From Azorinus chamasolen (taxonomy: Eukaryota > Mollusca > Bivalvia > Cardiida > Solecurtidae): a stretch of DNA of 64,000 nucleotides. The notes under the pieces are model-generated. The model ran no database searches. It had not been told where the DNA came from and saw nothing but the letters and a program-made list of their open reading frames with translations. The stretch covers positions 56,730,633 through 56,794,632 of the forward strand of contig OY755240.1 in assembly GCA_963576725.1 (NCBI GenBank), given 5' to 3'. Below, in pieces: positions 1-13,000 of the stretch (within the stretch, counting starts at the first letter, position 1; each line of letters starts with the position of its first letter). The translations under genes were made by a program, and so were the position numbers.

Positions 1-1061
1 TAGTCCAATCTTCATGAAACTTGGTCAGAATAAATGTCTTGATAAAATCTCGGACGAGTTCGAAAGTGGGTCAAGTTGGGTTAAAAACTAGGTCACTAGG
101 TCAAATAGTAGGAAAACCTTGTGAACCCTCTAGAGGTCACATTTTTAGCCCAATTTTCATGAAACTTGGTCAGAATGATTGTCTTGATAAAATCTCGGAG
201 GAGTTTGAAAAGTGGGTTACGTGTGGTAAAAAACTAGGTCACTAGGTCAAACAGTAGAAAAACCTTGTGAACACTCTAGTGGTCACAATTTTAGTCCAAT
301 CTTCATGACACTTGGTCAGAATGAATGTCTTGATAAAATCTCGGACAAGTTCGAAAGTGGGTCAAGTGGGGTTAAAAACTAGGTCACTAGGTCAAACAGT
401 AGAAAAACCTTGTGAACACTCTAGTGGTCACATTTTTTGTCCAATCTTTATCAAACTTAGCCATAATGATTGTCTTGATAAAATCTCAAACAGGTTTGAA
501 AGTGGGTTATGTGGAGTTAAAAACTAGGTCACTAGGTCAAATAGTAGGAAAACCTTGTGAACACTCTAGAGGTCACATTTATAGCCAAATCTTCATGAAA
601 ATTGGCCAGAATGATTGTCCTGATAAAATATTGGACAAGTTTGAAAGTGGGTTATGTGAGGTCAAAAAGTAGGTCACTGGGTCATATCTTAGAAAAATCT
701 AGTTTACACTCCAGTGGCCACATTTTTAGCCCAGTCTTCCTCAAACTTGCTCAGAGTGTTTGTCTTGGTGATACCAAGGTTGAGTGTGATCATGGGTTGG
801 GTGGGAATAAAAAGTAGGTCACTAGGTCAAATCTTAGAAAAATTACTCTAGAGGACACATTTTTAGCCCAATCTTGATAAAATCAATATACTAAATCTTT
901 GAAAATCTTGTTCTGCAGAACTACTGCTCATGATCCATTATCAACATTGTTCAAATATTGTGCCTAAGGTCAATATTGGCCCTACCCATGGGCTACCCAG
1001 CAAAAATCTTAAATCTATGGTAATCAGGTGAGCGATTAAGGGCCATCTTGGCCCTCTTGTT
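1..1061 (-). mobile_element. Z1 element, 145-bp tandem-core, partial
   Basis: Tandem units of about 145 bp (ggtcactaggtcaaa ... cttgtgaac ... tttagcccaatctt) fill 1-870. A single-copy tail follows, ending at 1021-1061 in caggtgagcgattaagggcc and a GGCC hairpin, 'caagagggcc' on the - strand. It is the same family as 44864-46662 and continues past the left edge. Confidence 0.8.
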
Positions 1062-1168
1062 TTATTTTCAATGCTTTTTCTCCATTGTGTTCCTGGTTGC
1101 ATGTTGAGTATCTATCGTTTACAAAAACATTATCTGCTAAAATTCTGCAAAAATTTCTGCCCTTTTCC

Positions 1169-1390
1169 TTAACCCTTTACTCCATAAATACGCCTTTCTA
1201 CGCCTTTGCAAACAGAGTTAAACTAGATCAGACGGCTCCTATAGGAGCTGTCTGATCAGGGTATGCTCTGTTTGCTTATAAAATGTAGATATGATTCTAC
1301 AGTTTTTGCCATGGTTAAAAATTTCTGTGCCCATGTGCTATTACAACAAATTTATCTATTTTAATATTCATGACGTCATTAAAGGGTTAA
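1169..1390 (+). mobile_element. TTAA-A MITE
   Basis: TTAA-bounded: left TTAACCCTTTACTCCATAAA, right AAAGGGTTAA. Hairpin at 1208-1275 centred on ctcctataggag. Confidence 0.85.
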
Positions 1391-1503
1391 AATACTGTCA
1401 GTGTCCAATAGTTCGGATCAAGATGAGAAGCTGAGTTACTTGATAATCTTGATCTGTACTGTTTGCATAGGTAATAAATAATCTTTTGCTAGCTTGCAAG
1501 GAA

Positions 1504-1716
1504 TTAATCCTTCCCTGTTCTATGTTTATTCTAAATTTTAATACCTACTGAATATTTATGGACAAAATAATTATAATAAAATAGGGAAGGTGGAACATTG
1601 CAGCGATTTTTGCAAACAGCAGACCCTGATCAGACGGCTCCTATAGGAGCCGTCTGATCTGGGTCAACTCTGTTTGCAAATGAGTGAAATGGCATTTATA
1701 TGAAGAAAAGGGTTAA
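1504..1716 (-). mobile_element. TTAA-A2 MITE
   Basis: TTAATCCTTCCCTGTTCTAT left, AAAAGGGTTAA right. Hairpin at 1612-1677 with centre ggctcctataggagcc. It lies 45 bp before the first visible exon of gene 1. Confidence 0.85.
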
Positions 1717-1761
1717 CACTTGAAAGGCTTGACTAGTCTCATAACCTTTTGTCTTAACCAG

Positions 1762-1922
1762 GTGACCTTGCCGACCTTATTTTTGTGTTCTTTGACCCAA
1801 TTGGTCAAGCCCTGTGTAAGAGGACTCTGAACATTGTTGAGATCCTCAGTCAGAAACATGCAGACAGGATGAAGTTCTACCTCAGCAAGGCTGATGAAGC
1901 CGGCATGGAAAGTGATAGACAG
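1762..1922 (+). CDS. Gene 1 exon (first visible)
   Basis: Acceptor cttaaccag before 1762 and donor cag|gtgaga after 1922. It opens with two bases completing a split codon and ends in phase 0. It encodes DLADLIFVFFDPIGQALCKR and then, after NIVEILSQKHADRMKFY, LSKADEAGMESDRQ. Confidence 0.8.
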
Positions 1923-4017
1923 GTGAGATATTCAGTGTCTTTATTTGTTAAATGAATATTCATCAGATAAAAGAGTTAAACAGCATCATAAGAAAAGAGG
2001 CATTTTGACATAGTTAACTGTGCAGATTCTGAGGGATCAAACAATTCTGAAAGTCAGCATGCAGTGAGTCTACTGTTTCATCTTTTTTCTGGCTTAAACA
2101 TTTCCCTGTGCAATTCTTATGTAAGAAATAATGACATCATGAATGTTTTGTTTTAATGTAAAATTCCAAGGAAATATTTTGCTTGACAAAAACAGATCTG
2201 TATCATGTCATAAGCAAACAGTGCAGACTGATCAAATGGCTCCTACAGGACCCAGATCAGATGGTTCCCAAAAGGAGCCATCTGATCTGGGTGTACTCTG
2301 CAAATGTATGAAAAGGCATTTATGAAGGAAAGGGTTAACAGTATGTTTCCCATTACTCATAGATGCGAACAATGCAATTTTCAATGGGGCCGACATTGAG
2401 ACAGCTGATCTCAGTTGTACATTATTTGCCATAATTACGTCCCCATCGTTCCATTTTGTATTTAACCCTTTCAAGGAGTGGAATAGCCCATCAAGGGTAG
2501 CAACCACTCAGTATGAAAGGTTTAAACTTGCTAGATGATTTTGAATGACCAACAGTGTAGGCCCTGATCAGAGGGCTCCTCTAGGAGCTCTCTGATCTGG
2601 GTCTACACTGTTTGCAAATGTGTGTCCTACATTCAAAGGTTTGAAATGCAGTTGTTATTGTACATAAAATGAATATTGGCTGTTGACTCTTTGAATGCTG
2701 AGTTTTGAAAAGTTGAATGGTCCATCAGGTTTTAAATGCGTAAATTAAAACATTTTCAAAAATAACTAATTTATTTTTGCACAAAACCCAAAGCTGTAAC
2801 CACTATGCTGTGGTCGCAACAGGGTTTAGTGGAGAAATGATGTTTAGTGTGTACACCTTTCCCTGATTTTGTAACTCCCTGTATGTTCTGCATGTTTAAA
2901 CTTCTCCCGGAGATCAAAACAGGGAGAAGTCATCAGGGTTAGGTAAACATTTTCACCCAAATAGCCGCCTAGCTTGAGCCCTGATAAATGTTTGTGATCT
3001 CATTATTCCTTAGTTCATGATATCTTTATACCTTACATGAATATTCATGAGGTAAAGGATTTTACCCATTCCCTCATGCTGTATTTAGATCTTCTCTGAA
3101 TAAATCTACTGAAAAGGAGCATTTACATGAAAAAAGGTAACTTTCAGAATTGTGTAGTTCAGAACCATTGTGATATTATAGATAAATAGGATAGAGCATT
3201 TGCACCTATGGAACAAATGCTCGTATTTATCACAATGGTTTCAAAAAGTGCTTTTTACAGAGGCGTCAAAAGTCATCAATATGAGGGAAAGGGAAACAGT
3301 CTTCACCATTTCCGTTCAGCAATTACTTGTCTGTTTCAGTTAAGGCTTGGACTTGTCATAAGGCTAAGAGTCTTGTTACTAAACACATTCAAAATTAATG
3401 CACAATCAATAAACTACATAGTTGACCCTTTACCTGATAAACACACAAATCAGAGGATTCTTGTAGGAGTCATCTAATCGGGGTCTACTCTGTTTGCTTA
3501 TGAAATAAAATAGATCTGATTCTACAGTTAAGTTTCTGGTATGGGCAAAACTTCATTTGCCAGAATAAAAATAATTCTGATTCGTGTTCATGATGTCATT
3601 TCTTGTATATATATATTCATGAGGAAAATGTAAAGGTTGAGAACAATAGAACAGTTTGGTCGTGACGTGTTATCAATAATAAATTGCAGTAATATATAAA
3701 CAGTATACGGACAAAAGCCCACTAGGACATAAGCCCACTGCAAGGCATACAAAAGCCCACATGTAAACTAAAATGATTCATTTATTACTACTTAAACAAT
3801 TTGAAGAAGAAAAAACCCCACTGAGAATATAAATTTGTATTGTGAAATAACTATATTTGACTAAGTGTTGGTCCCGATTTAATTGTTCCCTTTGGAGTGA
3901 TTGATTCCGATATTGATCAGGTGCGTTTAATTGAAAAATATGAACCAGTGATTGTCAGGATGTCTATTGATGAAAACCTATTTATTACCATGTGCACAAC
4001 ATAAGTGTCCATTACTA

Positions 4018-4048
<31 letters not shown>

Positions 4049-7000
4049 TATTCTCATAGTTCCAATTAGTTATTTTCTCATATTGTTTGTTCTTCCTTGA
4101 TATTTATTATGTCTCCCCCCTTTAGGGGAGGGAGACATATTGATGTTGTGCTTTCTGTCTGTCTGTCCGTCTGTCTGTTAAAATTCTTGTGCAGCTAACT
4201 CCTCCTAAGGGATTTCCTTCAAATTTTTACATATGAATCAGCTATATGTGAGGATGGTCATGTGGTTTGGAATTTTGGCTGCAACAATTTTGACAGAAGT
4301 TATGGCCCTTTGTATTTTTATGCCCCCGTTGACGATAGTCAGGGGGCATTATGTTTTGCACATGTCCGTCCGTCTGTCTGTCTGTCCGTGTGTCACGCTT
4401 TTAGGTGCAGTTGGATGTCAGAGTTTTTCAAGTGTTATAAGTCAGTAATTTCTTCACTTATGCACATGAAACTTCACATACACATCAATTACCATCTGTG
4501 CTATCATTTGGCACCCCACCCATGCTGCCAGCAAGCCCAAGGTCAAGGTCAAATGACTTAGGAATTTTACGTACAGCTAGGCAAGCACCTACACAGGGCA
4601 TCACTGTACATAACGTACTATGGTTAGCAGTGAGCTTTTGTCCTGTTGGCTTTTGTCCTACCCTTTACAAACAAATTGTGTCCATGTTCCTTTCCCTATT
4701 GAATATTTAGGTAAGAAATAATGGCAGTAAGAATATTAACTAGCCACATTTTTAGACAGCTTTCTCAACAATGGATTTTTTTGCTGTGGCAGAAACTGAA
4801 GAATATGATCAATATTATTCCATAAGCAAACAGCAGATCCTGATCAGAGCGCTACTGATCTGGGTCTACTCTATTTGCAAAAGGTGTGAGGGAAAGGATT
4901 AGCATGACGAGTACAGTGTTCTTTGAATTCTTTACCGGATAGGGATGCCTTTTGGAAACACAGTAGACCCAGATCAGATGGCAAAAATTTTTGCATGCCA
5001 TTATAGAATTCAGCTAATGTATATTTATAAGGTAAAGGGTGGACCTTTGATGAAATAATTGGATCCTAATTAGAAATAGGTATGAAAACTAACTAACTAA
5101 CTTTTCACAAGTTGTTGCATGTCCCGATGGTTTAACCCTTTCCCTCATATAAACACCTTTTAATGCCTTTGCAAACAGAGTAGACCCAGATCAGGCGACT
5201 CTTGCAGCAGCCTGTTGATCAGGGTTTGCTGTTGGTATATGAAATTCTGTCGATACAACTCTACCATACACTGGCAAGTTAACCGTTTCCTCCATAAATA
5301 CGCCTCTCTATGCCTCTGTAAAATCAACAGTTGAAACCATTGTGATAAATGGAGCATTTATTTAACTACAAAATTCTGACATTTTCCTTTTCTCTAGTTA
5401 ATGCTTTTTTGGGTAGATTCATTCAAAGAGGTTCGGTCTGAAAATAGCCTATGGAGGAAAGGGTTAAAATATTAATATGTCCATATACCATTATTAAAAA
5501 AATAGCTTATAAATATTCATTATATCATTATGTTATACATGATCATTCATGAAGTTAAGGGTTAAGAATACTGTTTGCTTTAGTTTTCAAAGTAGTTTTC
5601 ATGTCATTTAATGCTTTCCTTCATGTAAATGCCTTTTCACACATTTGCAAGCAGAGAAGACCCAGATCAGATGCCCCCTACAGAAGCCTTCTGATCAGGC
5701 TCTTCTCTGTTTGCTTTTGACACAATATAGATCCGATTCTTCAGCATTTTTCGAAGCAAAATATTTCCTTGAAAGGTTTACATTATGAAAATTCAGCTAA
5801 TAACTATTCATGATGTTATAATTTCTTACATGAATACTGAACAGGGAAAATGTTAAATATATCCATAATCAGTGTTTGTCTTGATCCAAATTGGTGCAAA
5901 GGATGTCATTAATTCTCTTATTATGTGTCTAATGTATTGTGTGTCATTTCAGAGAGTGATGATGCAGATAGTGCAGGAGCTATGCAAACGACCTGGTCTG
6001 AACAGAACTGGCTTTGACATGCCAACCATCTATGTACCAACAATGAACCAAAAGGTAGACATGGCTATTTTGGGCTTTTTACTTTATTTTGAAAAAGCTA
6101 GTGTTCCAATATACATAAATATTCATGGAGTAAAGGGATAAGATATGTACGGATTGTTCCGTGTATTACATACTCTGACAAGCACTTGGATTGGTGGGTG
6201 CGGGGGTAGTGTTCCGGAATTATGGCATTGCAAACTGTAGACCAGATCAGCTGTTGAAACCATTGTGATAAATAGAGCATTTGCTCCTATAGGAGCCAAT
6301 GCTCTATTCCAATGGTTTCAAACTACAAAATTCTAAAAAAAATCCATTACTCTAGTTAATGTTCCTTTTCGGTAGATTTATTCAAAGTGGATGGATCTAA
6401 AAATAGCCTATGAAGGAAAGGGTTAAATAACAGATGTGGAAGCAGATCTCGGATCTACACTGTTTGAAGCATGACTCGGTTTACTGTTTTGAAAACTGAA
6501 AAATTAGCTCAGCCACCATGAAGTAGACTTGATGGCTGGTCTGGGTCAATATTAGCAGCATGTAGATAATCAGATTTTCTCATGAAATGGCTAAAATATT
6601 TTGGTTACTTATGATAACTACCGGTACAATAATTAAAGTCCCTTTATATTTTAGCATCCATGTGAAAAATTGAAAAGATTGATTTTTAGCATGTCTGTTT
6701 CGAAGGTCAAACTATTGTGATCACTAGGTCGTAGTTGTAGGCGTCATTGTCATCGTGCAAAAACTTTAATGTAGCTCATTACTTGAAAAGTATAAGAGGT
6801 ATCAACATGAAACTTCATAGGTTGGTAGATCTCATTGAGGAGAAGGCCCCTACATAAGAACCATAACTCTTGATTTAAATTCTTTTGAGTTATGGCCCTT
6901 TAATTTTTTTAGTGGACAAGCACCAAATCAGACAAGCGTTGGAGCTGTACGTGGCTCTTGTTTTGTCCAAAGATGGGTTCAAATCACAAACAAATTAATG

Positions 7001-10000
7001 TGATTTTACAATAGAAATCCCTAGTTGGACAGATCGTACACTAAATGCAAAAGAGTAAAGCATTGAACTTCAAAGTATTGGCCTGTAAGGCAGGTTGTAG
7101 CTTAAAACAGGCCAAAAGTAATGCAGAAGAGCTATCTGCATTACTTTTATCCTGTATTAAGAAACCACCTGCTCTTTAAAGATTCCTGTGTCCCATTGAT
7201 ATAAAGTTGCTTAAGACCGGTTCTACTGTACATGTAAATGAATTTTTCATGCTTTGTAAAGAGGCTTGATCCATAAAAGCATAATTCTCACTTTCAGGGA
7301 TCTCGCTGTGTGAATCAGATAGACGAAGTTTGCAAGGAGATTGAGAAGACAATCAACCAGACAATACAGACCACGCTGAACTCATTGGAGCGTGACTGTG
7401 ACCTCATTGCCAGTACTGTAGAGGACAAACTAGCCAATGATAGGTAAAGCCGAGACTCACTGGTTCACTGAAGTTTTTATGAAAATAGCAGAACCTCTCT
7501 TAAGCGACCTTGTTAACTCTTTCTTTCATGTAAACACCTTTCATATATTTGCAAACAGAGTAGACCCAGATCAGACAGCTCCAGCAGGACCCTTTTTAGG
7601 CCTTTGCAAACAGTAGACCCAGATCAGACTGCTCTTGTAAGAGCCATCTGATCAGGGTCTGCTCTGTTTGCTTATGGAATGATAGCTGTGTTTCTACAGT
7701 TTATGCCAAGGTAGAAATATACCATTAGTGGCAATAAAAACTCGATAATGATAAAGGATTAAGCACATTAAATCATTCCCTTAGACAGTTAAACTGTAAA
7801 CTCTGTGTATCAGATATTAATTTCCTCTCATTGGCAAATAAAATGTAATGTAATAGTGTTGACCATTTGCCAAATTCTTTTTAACCCTTTCCTTGTTCTG
7901 TGTTTATTTCAAATTTCAGTACCTACTGAATATTCATGGACACAATAGTTTGCTCCTATAGGAGTGAAATAGCAAATATAGCAAATGTGTGAAAAAGTGT
8001 TTATATGAAGAAAAGGGTTTAATCAAATAGAAAAATAACTTGTTATCCAAGTCAAAATATCTCAGGGTTGCCACGCGTCAGGGAAATTTTTAATAAAAAT
8101 TCAAGGTCAGGGAATTTTGTGAAATGTCAGGAGAATTTGAAAATATGGGCAAATGTCAGGGAATTTTGAAAAAAATCAGAACCAAGGCCATATATTTTAA
8201 GTTCCTCGAAAATATAACATAATTTATGATGGAAGACCAAAGGTTGTTAAAAGTTGATACTAGTAGCTCCCTTGTCTACGCTTGACATTAAAAGGGTAGT
8301 TCTAGGACTTGTCGGCCTGGTGTCAGGACAATGTGACTGGGTGGGGTGCCCTTGCCACATGCCCGCGGCAGGGGCATTACAGTGAGGCAGCACTATAACT
8401 TGTCACAAGCGGGTGCCGTCTGCAAATATCTGAAATACTGTTGGTCGGACATAAAACCCAGCTCACTCACTTATGACGGAAAGACCAAATGTAGCGACGT
8501 AACATGTGAGGGAAATTTAAAATTATGTTGGGGAAGTTTGTTTCCTCTGATTTGTGGCAACCTTGTATCTGTATCTGCCAATGGAGATAAATGAGATGTG
8601 TGCCAGCTAGTCTCATTCTTAGCCATTACCATATTTACTCTTAAATATTTTTTACATTAAATCTCAATTCTCGACCAGTTTGTGTAAAGCTGAAACAAAT
8701 CAACTTGGTACCTTAACTCTTTGCTTGTTGAATATTCATGTAAGAAATGACAACATGCATATTTAATTGCTGAACTTTGATAATGACATGTACTCATGAA
8801 GTTTTGGTATTGGTAGAAACTGTAGTTGGATCAATTGTTATTTTGTAAGCAAACGGCGCAGACCCTGATCCGATGGCTTCCACACAAGCTGTCTGATCTG
8901 TGTCGGCGTGGTTTGCAAAGGCATGAAAAAGTGTTTGTATTAAGGAAAGGGTTAAATTAGACTGATAGAGTAGCAAATAGTGTTGGCCCAGTTTGTCTTT
9001 ATAAAGTAGAGTAGATGTTTACCAGATGCTAACCAAATTCTTATGGTAATTAGAGTATATGTTTACCAGACACTTGCAAAATACAGTAAATTCGAACACT
9101 AAAATGCGTATTATTATCAATCTTTGAGACAGGTGGCAACTTAATGCTTGGTGAAAGTCATGCAGAAAGCTCCTGTAGGAGCTTTCTGCATGACTTTCAC
9201 CATGCATTAAGCAGCCACCTGCCTAAAAGGGTCTAAAATCTTCTATACAGAAAATTTGAATGATCGAGATTTTACTGTACTTAACCCTTTCCTCCATGGA
9301 TATTGATGCAAGAAATAATGTCATCATGCATATTAAATAGATTAATTATTTGTGGTAGCACATTGACAGGAAATTTTGGCCATGGCACAAACTGGAAAAT
9401 CATATATTTATATTATTTCATAAGCAAACGGAGCAGACCCTGATCAAGTCTACTCTGTTTACAAAGGTGTAGAAAGACGTATATATGGACTAGAGTAAAG
9501 GGTTAAGGTAATTCGGGTACATGTTTGCCAGATGCTTGAAAAATACTCGAGGACCATGCAAATTACCTCGAGATAACAGGTTTGAGTCATCTGATTTATA
9601 ATCTGAACAATTTCAGCATTACTTTTGATCTGCATTAAGCTGTAACATGTGTTTCTAGATCTGTGCAGTGATACATTTTAGGACAATTCTGTATTGTAAA
9701 TTTTGGAACGACCAAAATTTTACTTCGAGTTATCCTGAAATTAGAGTTATCCGAGTTTGAGATATCGAAGTTCAGCTGTAAATGTTTACGAGTTGCCTAC
9801 CAAATACGTAAGGTATGGGTAAATGTTTACCAGTTGCCTACCAAATACGTAAGGTATGGGTAAATGTTTACGAGTTGCCTACCAAATACGTAAGGTATGG
9901 GTAAATGTTTACCAGTTGCCTACCAAATACGTAAGGTATGGGTAAATGTTTACGAGTTGCCTACCAAATACGTAAGGTATGGGTAAATGTTTACCAGATG

Positions 10001-13000
10001 TTTACTAATTACTTATGGTAATAAGGGTGAATGCCTACTAAATGCTTACTCTCTTTTTTCAGTGCCACATCATCTCAAAACTTGAAATCTCGTATGAGAG
10101 GGGCCACCTATGGACTGCTTGGCATGCTTATCCCATTTCTCTTGTTAACCACCTTCCTTATTACTACACAGCAAAAGCTGCTTCAAAATGTCCTTGGCAG
10201 CAATCTGGTGGACACGTTGATTTTGTATCTGGTAAGGAGCTGTGAATCCTTTCCCTGTTTGATACATTTGTGTAAGAAATAATAACAGAATTTTTCTAAT
10301 AGCATGTGTACAAAGGATGTTTTGGTATTGGCAGAAATTGAAGAATCAGATCTATATAATTTTATAGGCAAACAGAGCAGATCCTAATCAGACAGGAGTC
10401 GTCTATCTGGGTGTACTGTTTGGAAAGGTGTTTGTATGAAGGAAAATTTTTAACTCAAATATGTCCAGGGCTAATTTTCCTGCATGTCCTGACGCAACTT
10501 GAAGGAAAACATGTTTGTTTGCTTACCAGCATTCTGTAGGGTGTTTGAAGCTTGAAATCAGGGCCAGTCCCTGTTTAGAAATTGTATTGATATTGATATC
10601 GGCGAAAGTCGCTACTTTCGGTTTGTAAGTGTTTACTTTTGGTTTAAAACCGAAAGTAGTGACTTTCACCAATATCAATATCAAGCCTGTAGAGATTTTT
10701 AGAAGATTATTATTTGAAGAAATTGTGAATACACGATATCCATTCATGCTATCAGTTCGGGGCAATGAAGGGTTGCCACGCGTCAGGGAAATTGATTTTT
10801 TTTTCAAGGTCAGGGAAATTTGAGAACTGTCAGGGAAATTTGAAAATATAGGCAAATGTCAGGGAATTTCGAAAAGATGAGAATGAAGGTCCTAAATTTA
10901 AAAAACACAACACATAAATTATTACAGAAATTATGACAAGAAAGACCAAATTTCGCGATGTAATGTGTCAGGGAAATTTGAAATTATGTCAGGGAGTTTT
11001 GTTAACTGTAGTTTGTGGCACCCCTGCAATGCCTTATAGACCAGTTATATGGTGTTTCAACTTGAATTATAGCGTATTTCTATTTCGAACCTCAGAGTCA
11101 ACCTGTGTCCTAGAGGTGTTGGTTGTCACATTGGTGACTTGTAAAAGCGTGTTAATATTCTGAGAAATAATAGATGACTGCTCATCAACAGTGATGATTT
11201 CTTTGATAAATGAGACACAGTTTATGGAAATCGGTGGTCAAATAAGCTTTCAAGAACAATTGCAGTAAATGAACCCATCGATTTTTTAGCAGATTTTGGC
11301 CAGAGTTGAATACCTTTTACATATTATATAGAGGGGTTTTCGCGAAGAAGCTTTTTTTTTCTTTTCTTTTTTATTTTGGTTGGGTCAGAAACTATCTTTT
11401 GGTATGTTTTAGATACTTATGACATGTGATTAAAAAAATAATGTGTTTGTGATGGAGTTGTTGTTGAGACATAGCATGCGAAGGGCACCTGTGGTCTTGG
11501 GGTTAAATTGGTAAACCTAGTGGAACCTGAATGCAAGTCAAGTGATTCACCATCAGTTATTGGGAGAAGTAAACCTTGTTTTATATACAGTAAATTGCTT
11601 TTTATGCCCCGTTGACGATAGTCAAGGGGCATTATGTTTTGCACATGTTCGTCCGTCCATTCGTGTGTCACGCTTTTACTTGCAGTTGGTTGTCACAGTT
11701 TTTTCATTGTCATATCTCACTAACCGCTATAGCTATTGGCATAGAATCGCATTCAGATTAACCACCATCCATACTTTCATTGTGCACCCAGCCCATGCTG
11801 CCCGCAAGCCCAAGGTCAAGATCAAATGACTTAGGAATTTTACGTGCAGTAAGGCAAGCACCACCACGGGGGCATCGCTGTGTCTTACAGACACAATTTT
11901 CTAGCTTGGGGTAGTGAACTCCTCCCTCAGTTTTAAAGTTATCGACTTTATATTTGGTATACATAATAACCACGAATAGTAGATGTACACAACGAATTTT
12001 TCATGTGTTTACCGCAGAGCATTGCAGAATTATCTCCCCTTGAACTTTGAGTATTTTTTGTCATTTTGGCTTGAAACATGGGTATTTGGATTTGCGATGA
12101 AGGTTGCTGTGCGGGAATATGCCATCACCTTTAGTGATAATTCTAGTTTACACTATAATGAACTGACCTTACAGATTTTGAGAAATTTCATAGAAATACT
12201 TTCACAGAAAGCTGTTTAGAAATGAAAATCTGAAATGTGTATTTTGATAATATAGATTGCTTACAGTTACAGAATGATTGTTTGTTTGCAGGGCCCTCTT
12301 GCCAAATTGTGGAGCAGCATACCGTCTGAGTACACCATGTATGTGCTCTTCTCCTTCATGGGTCTGGCTGTCCTCATGCTGTTATTTGCCAAATATGCAT
12401 CAAGGTGAGTTATTTATTTTATCCAGGCCACAAGGTAACTGGCCATGACAGAAACTGTAAAATCGTATCTATATTGTATCATAAGCAAACAGCAGTCCCA
12501 GACTCCCTGATCAGATGGCTCCTACAGGAGCTTTCAGATCTGGGCCGACTCTGTTTGCAAAGGCAGAGAAAGGCATATTCATCGCTCTTAAGTATTATTG
12601 CCTGCAAAATTGTTGTTTGCTTTCAATTTTTAATTTTCTCTCTTTTTTTTGTTTCTTTCGAAACACATTCATAGCAATAAATTTGGATCTTGATGAGTCG
12701 CCTTATAACATTTGTTCGAGCTTGTGTGCCTAACTTTTGTTCAGTATATTGGCCCCACAGTCTTCAGCACACTGCGTGTGCATGCCTTTCTTTACTATTT
12801 AGATGAGACGCAGAATGACTCTTTCATCATATGACTGTAATTAGCTGGTGGCTTGATATGACTGAAGTATTGCTTAAGTGATGTTAAATCCTAGTTCAAA
12901 CAAAACTACATAAAAATTGACCCTTTCCTCCATAGATATGCTGTATGCCTTTACAAATAGGGTAGACCCAGTTCATACAGCTGCTATAGGAGCCATCTGA

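Larger units (their letters stand above)
3708..4660. mobile_element. Element with GGACAAAAGCC inverted ends
   Basis: Left end cggacaaaagcccactagga, right end (reverse complement) taggacaaaagccaacagga. About 30 bp of similar terminal inverted repeat, each side itself a short tandem. The interior holds an ATT microsatellite (4014-4052) and two R-type starts. No coding frame seen. Confidence 0.6.

Noticed and set aside
21..817. Several similar open frames of about 71 codons on the + strand, and matching ones at 45703-46670 on the - strand
   Set aside because: They are the same 145-bp Z1 unit read repeatedly (149-291 bp offsets); no coding signal beyond the repeat.
1208..1275. MITE hairpins as microRNA precursors
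   Set aside because: Stem lengths fit, but copy number is very high and no expression evidence exists; treated as transposon structure.
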